Origin: Antrihabitans auranticaus
GTDB taxonomy: Bacteria; Actinomycetota; Actinomycetes; Mycobacteriales; Mycobacteriaceae
Direction: 5' to 3'
NCBI RefSeq assembly: GCF_016481275.1
Contig: NZ_JAEMNW010000001.1
Coordinates: 372,001-436,000, forward strand
Length of the DNA: 64,000 nt
The translations under genes and the position numbers were made by a program. Under the pieces are notes generated by a model, which ran no database searches, was not told the DNA's origin, and saw only the letters and a list, made by a program, of their open reading frames with translations. Each line of letters starts with the position of its first letter. Within the stretch, counting starts at the first letter, position 1. Positions 43,032 through 51,307 of the stretch are shown piece after piece.

Positions 43032-43520
43032 TCAGGCCTTTTTGCGCTCGGCCAAGCGAGCCAGCAGACGGTCCAGCACCTTCGGCGGCAGCATGTCCGA
43101 CACATCCCCGCCGAAGGTCGCGACCTCCTTGACCAGCGAACTCGACAGGTAGCTGTAGGTCGGGTTCGTGGCTATGAACAGCGTGTCCACACCGGACAGC
43201 TTCTGGTTCATCTGTGCCATCTGCAGTTCGTAATCGAAGTCGTTGGCACCGCGCAGGCCCTTCACGATCGCGGTGACGCCTTGTTCGCGCGCGAAGTCGA
43301 CCAGCAGACCGTGCCAGGATTCGACGCGCACACCGGGCAGATGGCTTGTCGAATCCCGGAGCATCTCGATGCGTTCCTCGACGCTGAACAAGCCTTGCTT
43401 GCTCTTGTTGATCATCACCGTGACGACGATTTCGTCGAACTGTGCGGCGGCACGGCTGATCACATCCAGATGGCCGTTTGTCACAGGGTCGAACGAACCG
43501 GGGCAGACCGCGCCTGTCAT
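43032..43520 (-). CDS. coaD: Phosphopantetheine adenylyltransferase
   Basis: This 162-residue enzyme makes dephospho-CoA from phosphopantetheine and ATP. The first conserved motif is [15 protein letters not shown] (T/HxGH nucleotidyltransferase) and the SSSLVKEVA motif lies near the C-terminus. I trimmed the open frame to the ATG at 43520 because [12 protein letters not shown] is the standard N-terminus; the frame continues upstream into rsmD only by chance. It starts 4 bp after the rsmD stop. Confidence 0.95.
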   Translation of the reverse strand: MTGAVCPGSFDPVTNGHLDVISRAAAQFDEIVVTVMINKSKQGLFSVEERIEMLRDSTSHLPGVRVESWHGLLVDFAREQGVTAIVKGLRGANDFDYELQMAQMNQKLSGVDTLFIATNPTYSYLSSSLVKEVATFGGDVSDMLPPKVLDRLLARLAERKKA

Positions 43521-43524
43521 GGGA

Positions 43525-44097
43525 TCAGACGGTAGCAGCCGGGGCAGAACCGACCACTGCCAGTTCGAGTTTGGTCTCACCGTACTTGCGCGTGCGAACG
43601 GGTTCGTAACCTTGCGGCCACTCCGTGTCGGGCCCGCGCGAGGATCGCTCGAGTACGACGATGGACCCGTCCGCGACCCAACCACGCAACAGCGCACGTA
43701 AGTCCGCATCGACCACGGCGTCGGTGAGGCCGTAGGGCGGATCCGCAAGTACGAGGTCGTATGGCTCGAGGGGCGCAGCGGCGAGCGTTTTCGTCACGGT
43801 CGCATTGGCGAGCACAGCACCGGGGAGACCGACGTCGGCGATGTTCTGCCTGACGACCGCGGCGGCGCGGCTGTCGGATTCGACCAGCAGGACGTGGCCC
43901 GCACCGCGAGACAGCGCTTCGAGCCCCAGCGCACCCGACCCCGCATAGAGATCGAGTACCCGGAGGCCCTCGAAATCGATCCGGCTCACCAAGGCGTTGA
44001 ACAGCGCCTCGCGGACCCGGTCGGACGTCGGCCGCGTTCCTGCGGGAGGAACGCGCAACCTACGCCCGCCGGCCCGCCCAGCGATAAGTCGCGTCAC
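43525..44097 (-). CDS. rsmD: 16S rRNA (guanine(966)-N(2))-methyltransferase
   Basis: This 190-residue SAM-dependent enzyme has [15 protein letters not shown], the SAM-binding [20 protein letters not shown] and the catalytic DPPY of N2-methyltransferases. It is followed directly by coaD, the canonical pairing. It begins 6 bp after the pyc stop, so it is probably in the same transcript. Confidence 0.95.
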   Translation of the reverse strand: MTRLIAGRAGGRRLRVPPAGTRPTSDRVREALFNALVSRIDFEGLRVLDLYAGSGALGLEALSRGAGHVLLVESDSRAAAVVRQNIADVGLPGAVLANATVTKTLAAAPLEPYDLVLADPPYGLTDAVVDADLRALLRGWVADGSIVVLERSSRGPDTEWPQGYEPVRTRKYGETKLELAVVGSAPAATV

Positions 44098-44103
44098 AGG
44101 ACG

Positions 44104-47100
44104 CTATTCCGGGCTCGTCTCTTCACTCGCCGAAATTACCGCGAGCAGGTCGCCGCCTTCGACTTGCTGGACCGCTCCGATGGCCAGACGACTGACCGTG
44201 CCACCGCGCGCGGCGGTGATGCCTGCTTCCATCTTCATGGCCTCGATGGTGGCGATGGTGTCACCGGCGGTGACTTTGTCGCCTTCCTTGATGGCGAGGG
44301 TGACCACACCCGCGAACGGTGCCGGCACGTGCGACGGGTTGGTCTTGTCGGCCTTCTCCGCGGCGGGGACCTCGGCGGCAATCGACTTGTCCCGCACCGA
44401 CACCGGCCGCAGCTGACCGTTCAGGATGCACATCACCGTGCGGTAGCCACGCTCGTCGGCCTCCGAGATCGCTTCCAGCCCGATCAGCAACTCCACGCCC
44501 GCGCTGAGCTTGACCCGGTGCTCTTCGCCGTGGCGCAGCCCGTAGAAGAACTGGTTCGCCGACAGTCCGGAGGTGTCGCCGTACTTCTCGCGATGAGCCA
44601 GGAACTCCTTGGTCGGACCGGGGAACAGCAACCGGTTCAACGTGGCCTGCCGCTGTTTGGAGGTGCCGTCGAGGCCGGCTTCGTCCTCGGCGGTCAACGC
44701 GGTGATCGGTTTCGGTGCGCTGCGGCCCTGCAGTGCGTTCGTGCGGAACGGTTCGGGCCAGCCACCGGCGGGGGTGCCGAGTTCACCGTGCAGGAACCCG
44801 ATCACCGAGTCCGGGATGTCGTACTTGTTCGGGGTAGCCGCGAAGTCGTCGACGTCGACACCGGTACCGACGAGGGCGAGAGCGAGGTCGCCGACCACCT
44901 TCGAGGACGGGGTTACCTTCACCAACCGGCCCAGCAACCGGTCCGCGGCAGCGTATTTCGCTTCGACCTCTTCGAACTTGTCCCCCAACCCGAGCGCGAT
45001 CGCCTGCTGGCGCAGGTTCGAGAGCTGTCCGCCCGGGATCTCGTGGGTGTAGACCCGACCGGTGGGGGCGGGCAGCCCGGACTCGAACGGTTTGTACACC
45101 TTGCGCAGCGCTTCCCAGTACGGCTCCAGGTCGCACACGTTGGCCAGATTCAGCCCGGTGTCGCGCTCGGTGTGTGCTGCTGCGGCCACGATCGCCGACA
45201 ACGCGGGCTGGCTGGTGGTGCCGGCCATCGCGGCGCTGGCACCGTCGACGGCGTCGGCGCCCGCGGTCCAGGCGGCGAGGTAGGTCGCGAGCTGACCACC
45301 GGGGGTGTCGTGGGTGTGCACGTGCACCGGCAGATCGAAGTTGCTGCGCAACGCGGTCACCAGCGTGGTGGCCGCGGGTGCGCGCAGCAGCCCGGCCATG
45401 TCTTTGATCGCGAGGACGTGGGCACCGGCCGCCACGATCTGCTCGGCCAGGCGCAGGTAGTAGTCGAGGGTGTAGAGGTTTTCGTCCGGGTTGGACAGGT
45501 CACCGGTGTAGCTCATCGCGACTTCGGCTATGGCGGTGCCGGTTTCGCGGACGGCGTCGATCGCGGGGCGCATCTGGTCGACGTTGTTGAGGGCATCGAA
45601 GATGCGGAAGATGTCGATCCCGGTGTCGGTGGCTTCGGACACGAACGCCCGCGTCACCGCTTCCGGGTAGGGGGTGTAGCCGACGGTGTTGCGTCCGCGG
45701 AGCAGCATCTGCAGACAGATGTTGGGGATCGCCTCGCGCAGGGCGGCCAACCGTTCCCACGGGTCTTCGTGCAGGAACCGCAGACCGACGTCGTAAGTCG
45801 CGCCGCCCCAGGCTTCGATGGACAGCAGCTCCGGGGTCAGGCGGGCGACGTGGCCTGCCACGCCGAGCAATCCGGTGGTGCGGACCCGGGTCGCCAGCAA
45901 CGATTGGTGCGCGTCACGGAACGTGGTGTCGGTGACACCGAGCGCCTTCTGCTCGCGCAGGGCTTTGGCGAAACCGTCCGGCCCCAACGCGAGCAACCGT
46001 TGCCGCGAGCCGTCCGGGGGTGCGGTGTCGAGGTCGATCTTGGGTAGCTTGTCGGCCGGGTACACCGTCGACGGGCGCTCACCGTGCGGCTTGTTCACCG
46101 TGACATCGGCCAGGTAGTTCAGAATTCTGGTGCCGCGGTCCGCGGAGCTGCGCAGCGTGAGCAGTTGCGGGCGTTCCTCGATGAACGACGTCGTGACCCG
46201 GCCCGCGCGGAAGTCCTCGTCGTCGAGCACCGCCTGCAGGAACGGGATGTTCGTCGAGACACCGCGAATGCGGAACTCCGCGACCGCGCGGCGCGCCCGT
46301 GCGACCGCGGTCGGGAAATCCCTTCCGCGGCAAGTCAATTTGACCAGCATCGAGTCGAAGTAGGCACCGACCTCGGCGCCCAGGTTCGCGCCGCCGTCCA
46401 ACCGGACACCGGCACCACCGGGGGTGCGGTAGCCGGTGATGCGGCCGGTATCGGGACGGAACCCGTTGGCCGGGTCCTCGGTGGTGATGCGGCACTGCAA
46501 CGCCGCACCGCGCAGCACGATCGTGTCCTGACTCAATCCCAGATCATGCAGGGATTGGCCGGCCGCGATCCGCAGTTGCGACTGCACCAGGTCGACATCG
46601 GTGACCTCCTCGGTCACGGTGTGCTCGACCTGGATACGGGGGTTCATCTCGATGAAGACGTGGTTGCCGCGCGTGTCGAGCAGAAACTCGACGGTGCCCG
46701 CGCAGGTGTAACCGATCTGTTTGGCGAACGCGACCGCGTCGGCGCAGATCTTGGCGCGCAACTCGGGCGGCAGGTTCGGGGCCGGTGCGAGTTCGATGAC
46801 CTTCTGGTGGCGGCGCTGCACCGAGCAGTCCCGCTCGAAGAGGTGGATGACGTTGCCGTGCTGGTCGGCGAGGATCTGCACCTCGATGTGGCGCGGATCG
46901 ATCACGGCCTGCTCGAGGAACACCGTGGGGTCACCGAACGCCGACTCCGCTTCGCGGGCGGCGGCTTCGATCGACTCCTTCAGCTGTGCCGGGTCGGCCA
47001 CCCGGCGCATGCCGCGGCCACCACCGCCGGCGACTGCTTTGACGAAGATGGGGAACTGCATGGTCTCGGCAGCGGCGAGGAGTTCGTCGATGTCGGCCGA

Positions 47101-47511
47101 GGGTTCCGAGGACGCCAGCACCGGCAGACCGGCCGCCTTGGCCGCGGCGATCGCGCGGGCCTTGTTCCCGGTCAGTTCGAGAATCTCGGCAGACGGGCCG
47201 ACGAAGGTGATGCCTTCGGCCGCACACGCCGCGGCGAGGTCCGGGTTCTCCGACAGGAACCCGTAACCGGGGTAGATCGCATCTGCGCCCGCGCTCTTGG
47301 CGGCCGACACGATCTCCTCGATCGAGAGATACGCCCGGACCGGATGGCCCTTCTCCCCGATCTGGTAGCTCTCATCGGACTTCAACCGATGGACCGAGTT
47401 GCGGTCCTCGTACGGGAAGACGGAGACGGTTCCGATGCCCAGTTCATAGGCTGCACGGAACGCGCGAATTGCGATTTCGCCACGGTTGGCGACCAAGACT
47501 TTCGAGAACAT
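44104..47511 (-). CDS. pyc: Pyruvate carboxylase
   Basis: This 1,135-residue single-chain biotin enzyme makes oxaloacetate from pyruvate, bicarbonate and ATP. The N-terminal biotin carboxylase/ATP-grasp part has GGGGRGMRRV, FLLDTRGNHVFIEMNPRIQVEHTVTEE and NRGEIAIRAFRAAYELG. The central carboxyltransferase begins around DTTFRDAHQSLLATRVRT, with the HTHDTPGG metal-site region. The biotin carrier at the C-terminus has the lysine in EAMKMEAGI. The full length matches the family. The upstream region is shared with the divergent envelope locus. Confidence 0.96.
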   Translation of the reverse strand: MFSKVLVANRGEIAIRAFRAAYELGIGTVSVFPYEDRNSVHRLKSDESYQIGEKGHPVRAYLSIEEIVSAAKSAGADAIYPGYGFLSENPDLAAACAAEGITFVGPSAEILELTGNKARAIAAAKAAGLPVLASSEPSADIDELLAAAETMQFPIFVKAVAGGGGRGMRRVADPAQLKESIEAAAREAESAFGDPTVFLEQAVIDPRHIEVQILADQHGNVIHLFERDCSVQRRHQKVIELAPAPNLPPELRAKICADAVAFAKQIGYTCAGTVEFLLDTRGNHVFIEMNPRIQVEHTVTEEVTDVDLVQSQLRIAAGQSLHDLGLSQDTIVLRGAALQCRITTEDPANGFRPDTGRITGYRTPGGAGVRLDGGANLGAEVGAYFDSMLVKLTCRGRDFPTAVARARRAVAEFRIRGVSTNIPFLQAVLDDEDFRAGRVTTSFIEERPQLLTLRSSADRGTRILNYLADVTVNKPHGERPSTVYPADKLPKIDLDTAPPDGSRQRLLALGPDGFAKALREQKALGVTDTTFRDAHQSLLATRVRTTGLLGVAGHVARLTPELLSIEAWGGATYDVGLRFLHEDPWERLAALREAIPNICLQMLLRGRNTVGYTPYPEAVTRAFVSEATDTGIDIFRIFDALNNVDQMRPAIDAVRETGTAIAEVAMSYTGDLSNPDENLYTLDYYLRLAEQIVAAGAHVLAIKDMAGLLRAPAATTLVTALRSNFDLPVHVHTHDTPGGQLATYLAAWTAGADAVDGASAAMAGTTSQPALSAIVAAAAHTERDTGLNLANVCDLEPYWEALRKVYKPFESGLPAPTGRVYTHEIPGGQLSNLRQQAIALGLGDKFEEVEAKYAAADRLLGRLVKVTPSSKVVGDLALALVGTGVDVDDFAATPNKYDIPDSVIGFLHGELGTPAGGWPEPFRTNALQGRSAPKPITALTAEDEAGLDGTSKQRQATLNRLLFPGPTKEFLAHREKYGDTSGLSANQFFYGLRHGEEHRVKLSAGVELLIGLEAISEADERGYRTVMCILNGQLRPVSVRDKSIAAEVPAAEKADKTNPSHVPAPFAGVVTLAIKEGDKVTAGDTIATIEAMKMEAGITAARGGTVSRLAIGAVQQVEGGDLLAVISASEETSPE

Positions 47512-48004
47512 TGGCTTAACGTACCTGTGTCGTAGGGCACTCGCGTAAGCCGAGTCGGCAAAACCGAAACTTCACAATGAACTTCGCAAGGTGTGAGGTT
47601 TCGGAGGCGAAGATGTGTGCCCGCTGCCGATAATGCGCCGCGTCGGCGCGCAGGCCGCTCGAGGTAATTCGATGCACCGCGAATCGATTCCCAGCGCCTG
47701 GAAACCCGGTCTCGAGGCGGCAGCGACACACCTCCCCGGGCGTGTCGCACTCAGCCGAGCGACGGTGCACCAAGGCCCTGACCAGGGTCGGCACCTCAGC
47801 TAGCACACGCTTCGGCGTGGCGCCAGAGGCTTGTGACATCACTTGTCAGAAAAACGTCATTGCTCATATCAGCTTTCGTCCTATTTTTAGTCACAGAATT
47901 ATTACAACTCCATTTCTATTGCGAGAACATGGGTGCAGATCTACGCTTGCGAAACCAGGCGTAGCGGACCCCCGAATCACGCCAAATCCCACGTCAGAAG
48001 GTGT
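47512..48004. other. Long divergent intergenic region between pyc and the WxL-like gene
   Basis: I see no gene in these 493 bp. On the pyc side, CTTCGCAAGG (47582-47591) is the complement of the TTGCGAAG repeat seen near prpR. The half near the envelope gene (about 47830-47930) is much more A+T-rich than its surroundings, as expected for a promoter. AGAAGG just before 48005 is a ribosome binding site. Confidence 0.4.
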
Positions 48005-48526
48005 ATGACAGTGCGAAAATCTGTTGTTCTAGGTGCCATCGCGGCGAGCGCTGCGGCGCTGCTCCTTCCGACCGCGACAGCGAATGCCGACACGACCGTG
48101 ACGATCTCGGTCGCCGCCGGCAATCTGAATATCAGCGATCCAGCCGCCGCGACGCTCACCTTGAGCGGAGCGAACTACAGCGGCTCGATCGGCGATGTTC
48201 TCGTCACCGACGATCGCGGAAATCTGCTCGCGACGTGGACGGCGAAAGCGGCGATGACCGCCTTCACCAATGCCTCCGATTCCGTCGCCGCATCCAACAC
48301 CACCTACACGCCCGGATTGGCGACACCGGTCTCCGGACTCGGACTCGTCACACTGCCTGCCCTGGTCCCCCCGGCCATGAGCAGCACCCCCGCGACGGTC
48401 ATGAGCCTCACCGCGGGTGTCGGCAAGAACAAGGTCAAGTGGAACCCGACCCTGACCACGCCGGCCAACCTCTACAACGTCTCGCAAGGCAGCTACACCG
48501 CAACCCTTACCCACTCGGTCGCCTGA
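48005..48526 (+). CDS. Secreted WxL-domain-like protein
   Basis: This 173-residue precursor has a signal peptide (SVVLGAIAASAAALLLP, cut near ANA-DT). The mature protein is almost wholly a WxL-like domain: TTVTISVAAGNLNIS, DVLVTDDRGNLLATWTAKAAMTAF, ASNTTYTPG, and a final SYTATLTHSVA. WxL proteins of Firmicutes have LxVTDxRG...W...AS and end TYTATLTWTL; here the last WTL is HSV. Those domains bind peptidoglycan. It is followed after 60 bp by a DUF916-like gene, the standard WxL partner. The ATG at 48005 has AGAAGG upstream. Confidence 0.75.
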   Translation: MTVRKSVVLGAIAASAAALLLPTATANADTTVTISVAAGNLNISDPAAATLTLSGANYSGSIGDVLVTDDRGNLLATWTAKAAMTAFTNASDSVAASNTTYTPGLATPVSGLGLVTLPALVPPAMSSTPATVMSLTAGVGKNKVKWNPTLTTPANLYNVSQGSYTATLTHSVA

Positions 48527-48586
48527 CCCGCGTCCACTGCGCGGACAACCCACCGCAGCAGCCCCATCCGGCAGGAGATTTCGCTG

Positions 48587-49612
48587 ATGCGGTGGTTAAC
48601 CGTTCTCTTGATCGCTCTGTTCGGCGTGCTGAGCACTCCGCACGCAGTTGCTGAGCCGATCGACGAGCCGACCCAACCCCAGTTACCGGGACTCGGAATC
48701 AGGCTTCTCCAAATCCCGGAGGCTCTGCAGGACGATCCCCGCGCACGGATCTACATCATCGACAATGTCGCACCCGGAACCACGATCACCCGTGCGATCG
48801 AGGTACAAAACCGGACCGGGCGCGACCAGCCCGTCGACGTCTACCCCGGTGCCGCCTTCATAGAAGAGGAAGGCGGCTTCGGAGTCGAGGACGGCGCAGC
48901 CGTCAACGACCTCACATCCTGGATGAAAACGGACCTGAACAAGATCGACATGACCGACGGCGAAATCGCAACCGTCGACCTGACGATCGATGTCCCCAGA
49001 GATGCACCCGAAGGCGAGCAGTACGCCGTCCTCTGGGCGCAGGTGACGAGCGCGGGACCCGCTGGTACGGGCACGATTCTGGTCAATCGCGTCGGAATCA
49101 GGGTCTACCTGTCGGTCGGCCCCGGCAACGGTCCCAAGCCCGACTTCACGATCGATTCACTCACACCGCGGCGCAACGAAGCCGGTTCGCACGAAGTGGT
49201 CGCCGAGGTATCGAATACCGGCGGACGGGCACTCGATCTCGGCGGTGAAGTGATCTTGACCGAGGGTCCCGGTGGCCTCTCTCTGGGACCGAAACCGGCC
49301 ACGGGAACGACCGTCGCGCCCGGTCGCAATGCTCAGGTCGTCTTCGCCCTCGATACGGTCCTGCAGCCGGGCCCATGGCAGGCGACGGTGACGCTCAAGA
49401 GCGGCAACCTGACCCGAACAGTCACGGGCACACTGACATTCCCGGACTCCGGCTCGGGCGAATCCGTCGACACGACTACGCCGCAGGCGCCGGGAACGTC
49501 GTGGACCTGGTACATCGTCGGTGCCACGTTTGCTCTTCTGCTTGCACTTGTCGCACTGCTCGCATACCGGCTCTTCAAACGGTCGCCGGTTTCGAACGGC
49601 CACAAGAGATGA
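48587..49612 (+). CDS. DUF916-like membrane-anchored surface protein
   Basis: This 341-residue protein has a signal peptide (MRWLTVLLIALFGVLSTPHAVA), two extracellular Ig-like beta domains and a C-terminal membrane segment (WYIVGATFALLLALVALLAYRLF) with a basic tail. The first domain reads RARIYIIDNVAPGTTITRAIEVQNRTGRDQPV, and the second begins near PDFTIDSLTPRRNEAGSHEV. This order (DUF916 peptidoglycan-binding domain, second domain, TM) is that of WxL-interacting proteins. Its stop overlaps the next start (ATGA). It likely scaffolds WxL-like proteins at the wall. Confidence 0.75.
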   Translation: MRWLTVLLIALFGVLSTPHAVAEPIDEPTQPQLPGLGIRLLQIPEALQDDPRARIYIIDNVAPGTTITRAIEVQNRTGRDQPVDVYPGAAFIEEEGGFGVEDGAAVNDLTSWMKTDLNKIDMTDGEIATVDLTIDVPRDAPEGEQYAVLWAQVTSAGPAGTGTILVNRVGIRVYLSVGPGNGPKPDFTIDSLTPRRNEAGSHEVVAEVSNTGGRALDLGGEVILTEGPGGLSLGPKPATGTTVAPGRNAQVVFALDTVLQPGPWQATVTLKSGNLTRTVTGTLTFPDSGSGESVDTTTPQAPGTSWTWYIVGATFALLLALVALLAYRLFKRSPVSNGHKR

Positions 49613-50568
49613 ACAGGTCGCCAGTTCTACTAGCGCTGGCGACATGCATCGCCCTGGGCGTCACAGTTGCGCACGCGGAGCCGGCCGATCCTGAGCCTGC
49701 CCCGCCACCGCCGGTGCCCGCAGCCCCACTACCGACAGTCTTCGTCACGCCGCCGGTAGGTCCGCCGACAACCCGCGCACCCGACGCAACCGCACCGATC
49801 GGGACTGCTCCCAACGGAACCATGCCGAACGGGACCGTTCCCAACGGGACGATGCCCGAGGGCGCGGTACTGAACCCGGGAGTGCAGCAAGCCGCAACTC
49901 CGAACGCGATCGCACCCACGGTGATCACGCCGGGTACTCCGTCCGTACAAACCCTCTCCCCCGCAAACGATCCCACTCCGTTGAGCGCCGAACCGACCAC
50001 GACGTCATTGGACGACGTCGCGGGCGAAATCGTCACAACAACCGCCGAACCGACCACGTCCACCGAAGCGACGACCACCGAACCGCCGCTGCCGACCACC
50101 ACCGTAGAACCGACGACGACGACCGAAACGACCACGACGACCGAAACGACGACCACGGAGACCACGTCAACGACGACGACAACGACCGGCGGTGCACTGA
50201 CGATCAGCACCGGAGGATTCGCGGGATCGACCGACGGCACCGACAACCCAACCGTGCACGGCACGATGCCCGTGACCGTCACAGACGGTCGCGGCGGCGA
50301 AGAGGGTTGGGTGGCCAGCGTCAGAATCTCCGATTTCGTCGGTGCCCGAACGGGAACGATTGCTCCGGGCAGCGGCCGATATACCTCGAGCTCGACGGAA
50401 TGCAGCGAATCGACCGGAATGCAGCGCTTGTCCAGCTCCCTGACCGCAGTGCAATCGGCACAAACAGAATGCAATGCAAGTTGGCTTGCAGATATCGAAT
50501 TGGACGTACCGCGGGACGGAGTTGTCGCCGACAAATACACGGCGACCATCGTCCACTCGGTTGCATGA
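49609..50568 (+). CDS. Secreted Thr/Pro-rich protein with C-terminal WxL-like domain
   Basis: This 319-residue precursor begins MNRSPVLLALATCIALGVTVAHAEP (signal peptide). A Pro-rich part and a run of TxPNGT repeats follow, then a long Thr/Glu low-complexity linker (DNA about 50020-50190). The C-terminal about 130 residues carry LTISTGGFAG, PVTVTDGRGGEEGWVASVRISDF and a terminal YTATIVHSVA, matching the preceding WxL-like protein and the WxL pattern. Four Cys-containing positions (CSES, TECNAS) may form disulfides. The start overlaps the DUF916-like gene. Confidence 0.72.
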   Translation: MNRSPVLLALATCIALGVTVAHAEPADPEPAPPPPVPAAPLPTVFVTPPVGPPTTRAPDATAPIGTAPNGTMPNGTVPNGTMPEGAVLNPGVQQAATPNAIAPTVITPGTPSVQTLSPANDPTPLSAEPTTTSLDDVAGEIVTTTAEPTTSTEATTTEPPLPTTTVEPTTTTETTTTTETTTTETTSTTTTTTGGALTISTGGFAGSTDGTDNPTVHGTMPVTVTDGRGGEEGWVASVRISDFVGARTGTIAPGSGRYTSSSTECSESTGMQRLSSSLTAVQSAQTECNASWLADIELDVPRDGVVADKYTATIVHSVA

Positions 50569-50644
50569 ATAGTTTTCCCGACACCGACAGTCGACGTCGG
50601 GACCGTGCGAGCGCACGGGACCAGAAAAGAAAGGAGTCAATCCA

Positions 50645-51295
50645 ATGACGATCAATCGCACGTCGGGAATGCGTCGTTGCACGAGAATGGTTCGGGCAAC
50701 ATTATTTTCGTTGGTTGCCACCGTTGCCCTCGCAGTGGGGAACAGTACGCAGGCCGGCGCGGTGGTCGATGCATCGAACCACATCGTCGATTTCGACGGC
50801 AACGACATCAGCGTGTCGATGGTCGACACCAATTTGATGTTCGTGCCACCGCTCGACGACAGCATTTTCACCCGCGAATGGTTTCACGGTGGCCGCGCCG
50901 CAATAAAGATCACCGGCGACAAGGCAAAAGACTTTGCAGGCACTGTCAAAATGGGTTACCAAGTGGGTTACCCAGCGACCTTCACCGGTGCATTGACATT
51001 CACCTGGGATACTCCCAACTTCACGATGCAACTCGGCACCAACGGATTCGCGCCGCAGCTGACGTCGGGACTTCCGACGTTCGGCACGACGATGTCGGTC
51101 GGCAACGGTCCCGGAATCGTCGATATCGAGGTGATCAGCACATCGTTCACCGGTGACACCACCGAGATCGGGATGTCCGCGTTCCATGCGTCCGTGACAG
51201 GCGTTATCGGGCGTACCAATATTCGTCCGTGGGTCACCGTGATCAACAGCTCGGGGTTCCGGGTCACGACCATCGGACCGATCTACCGGAACTGA
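50645..51295 (+). CDS. MspA-family outer-membrane porin
   Basis: This 216-residue precursor has a signal peptide ending near QAGA-VVDAS. The mature sequence follows MspA closely: TREWFHGGRA, FAGTVKMGYQVGYP, FTWDTPNF, VGNGPGIVDIEV and a C-terminal RPWVTVINSSGFRVTTIGP. MspA-type porins form octameric channels across the mycolate outer membrane. AAGGAG lies 8 bp before the ATG. It sits in the same direction as the WxL-like genes, 76 bp downstream. Confidence 0.88.
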   Translation: MTINRTSGMRRCTRMVRATLFSLVATVALAVGNSTQAGAVVDASNHIVDFDGNDISVSMVDTNLMFVPPLDDSIFTREWFHGGRAAIKITGDKAKDFAGTVKMGYQVGYPATFTGALTFTWDTPNFTMQLGTNGFAPQLTSGLPTFGTTMSVGNGPGIVDIEVISTSFTGDTTEIGMSAFHASVTGVIGRTNIRPWVTVINSSGFRVTTIGPIYRN

Positions 51296-51307
51296 CAGGT
51301 TAAGTAG

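Noticed and set aside
43032-43748. 238-residue version of CoaD
   Set aside because: The first 76 codons overlap rsmD in another frame; the standard N-terminus [12 protein letters not shown] begins at 43520.
43894-46047. Long plus-strand open frame over rsmD and pyc
   Set aside because: It is the mirror of the conserved pyruvate carboxylase coding strand, with no recognisable motif and no ribosome binding site.
47933-48004. Upstream extension of the WxL-like protein (24 extra residues)
   Set aside because: It would bury the signal peptide; the ATG at 48005 has AGAAGG upstream and gives a normal secretory N-terminus.
50603-50618. Hairpin CCGTGCGAGCGCACGG before the porin gene
   Set aside because: It is short and lacks a U-tract, and it sits just before a ribosome binding site; I cannot tell a terminator from chance in GC-rich DNA.
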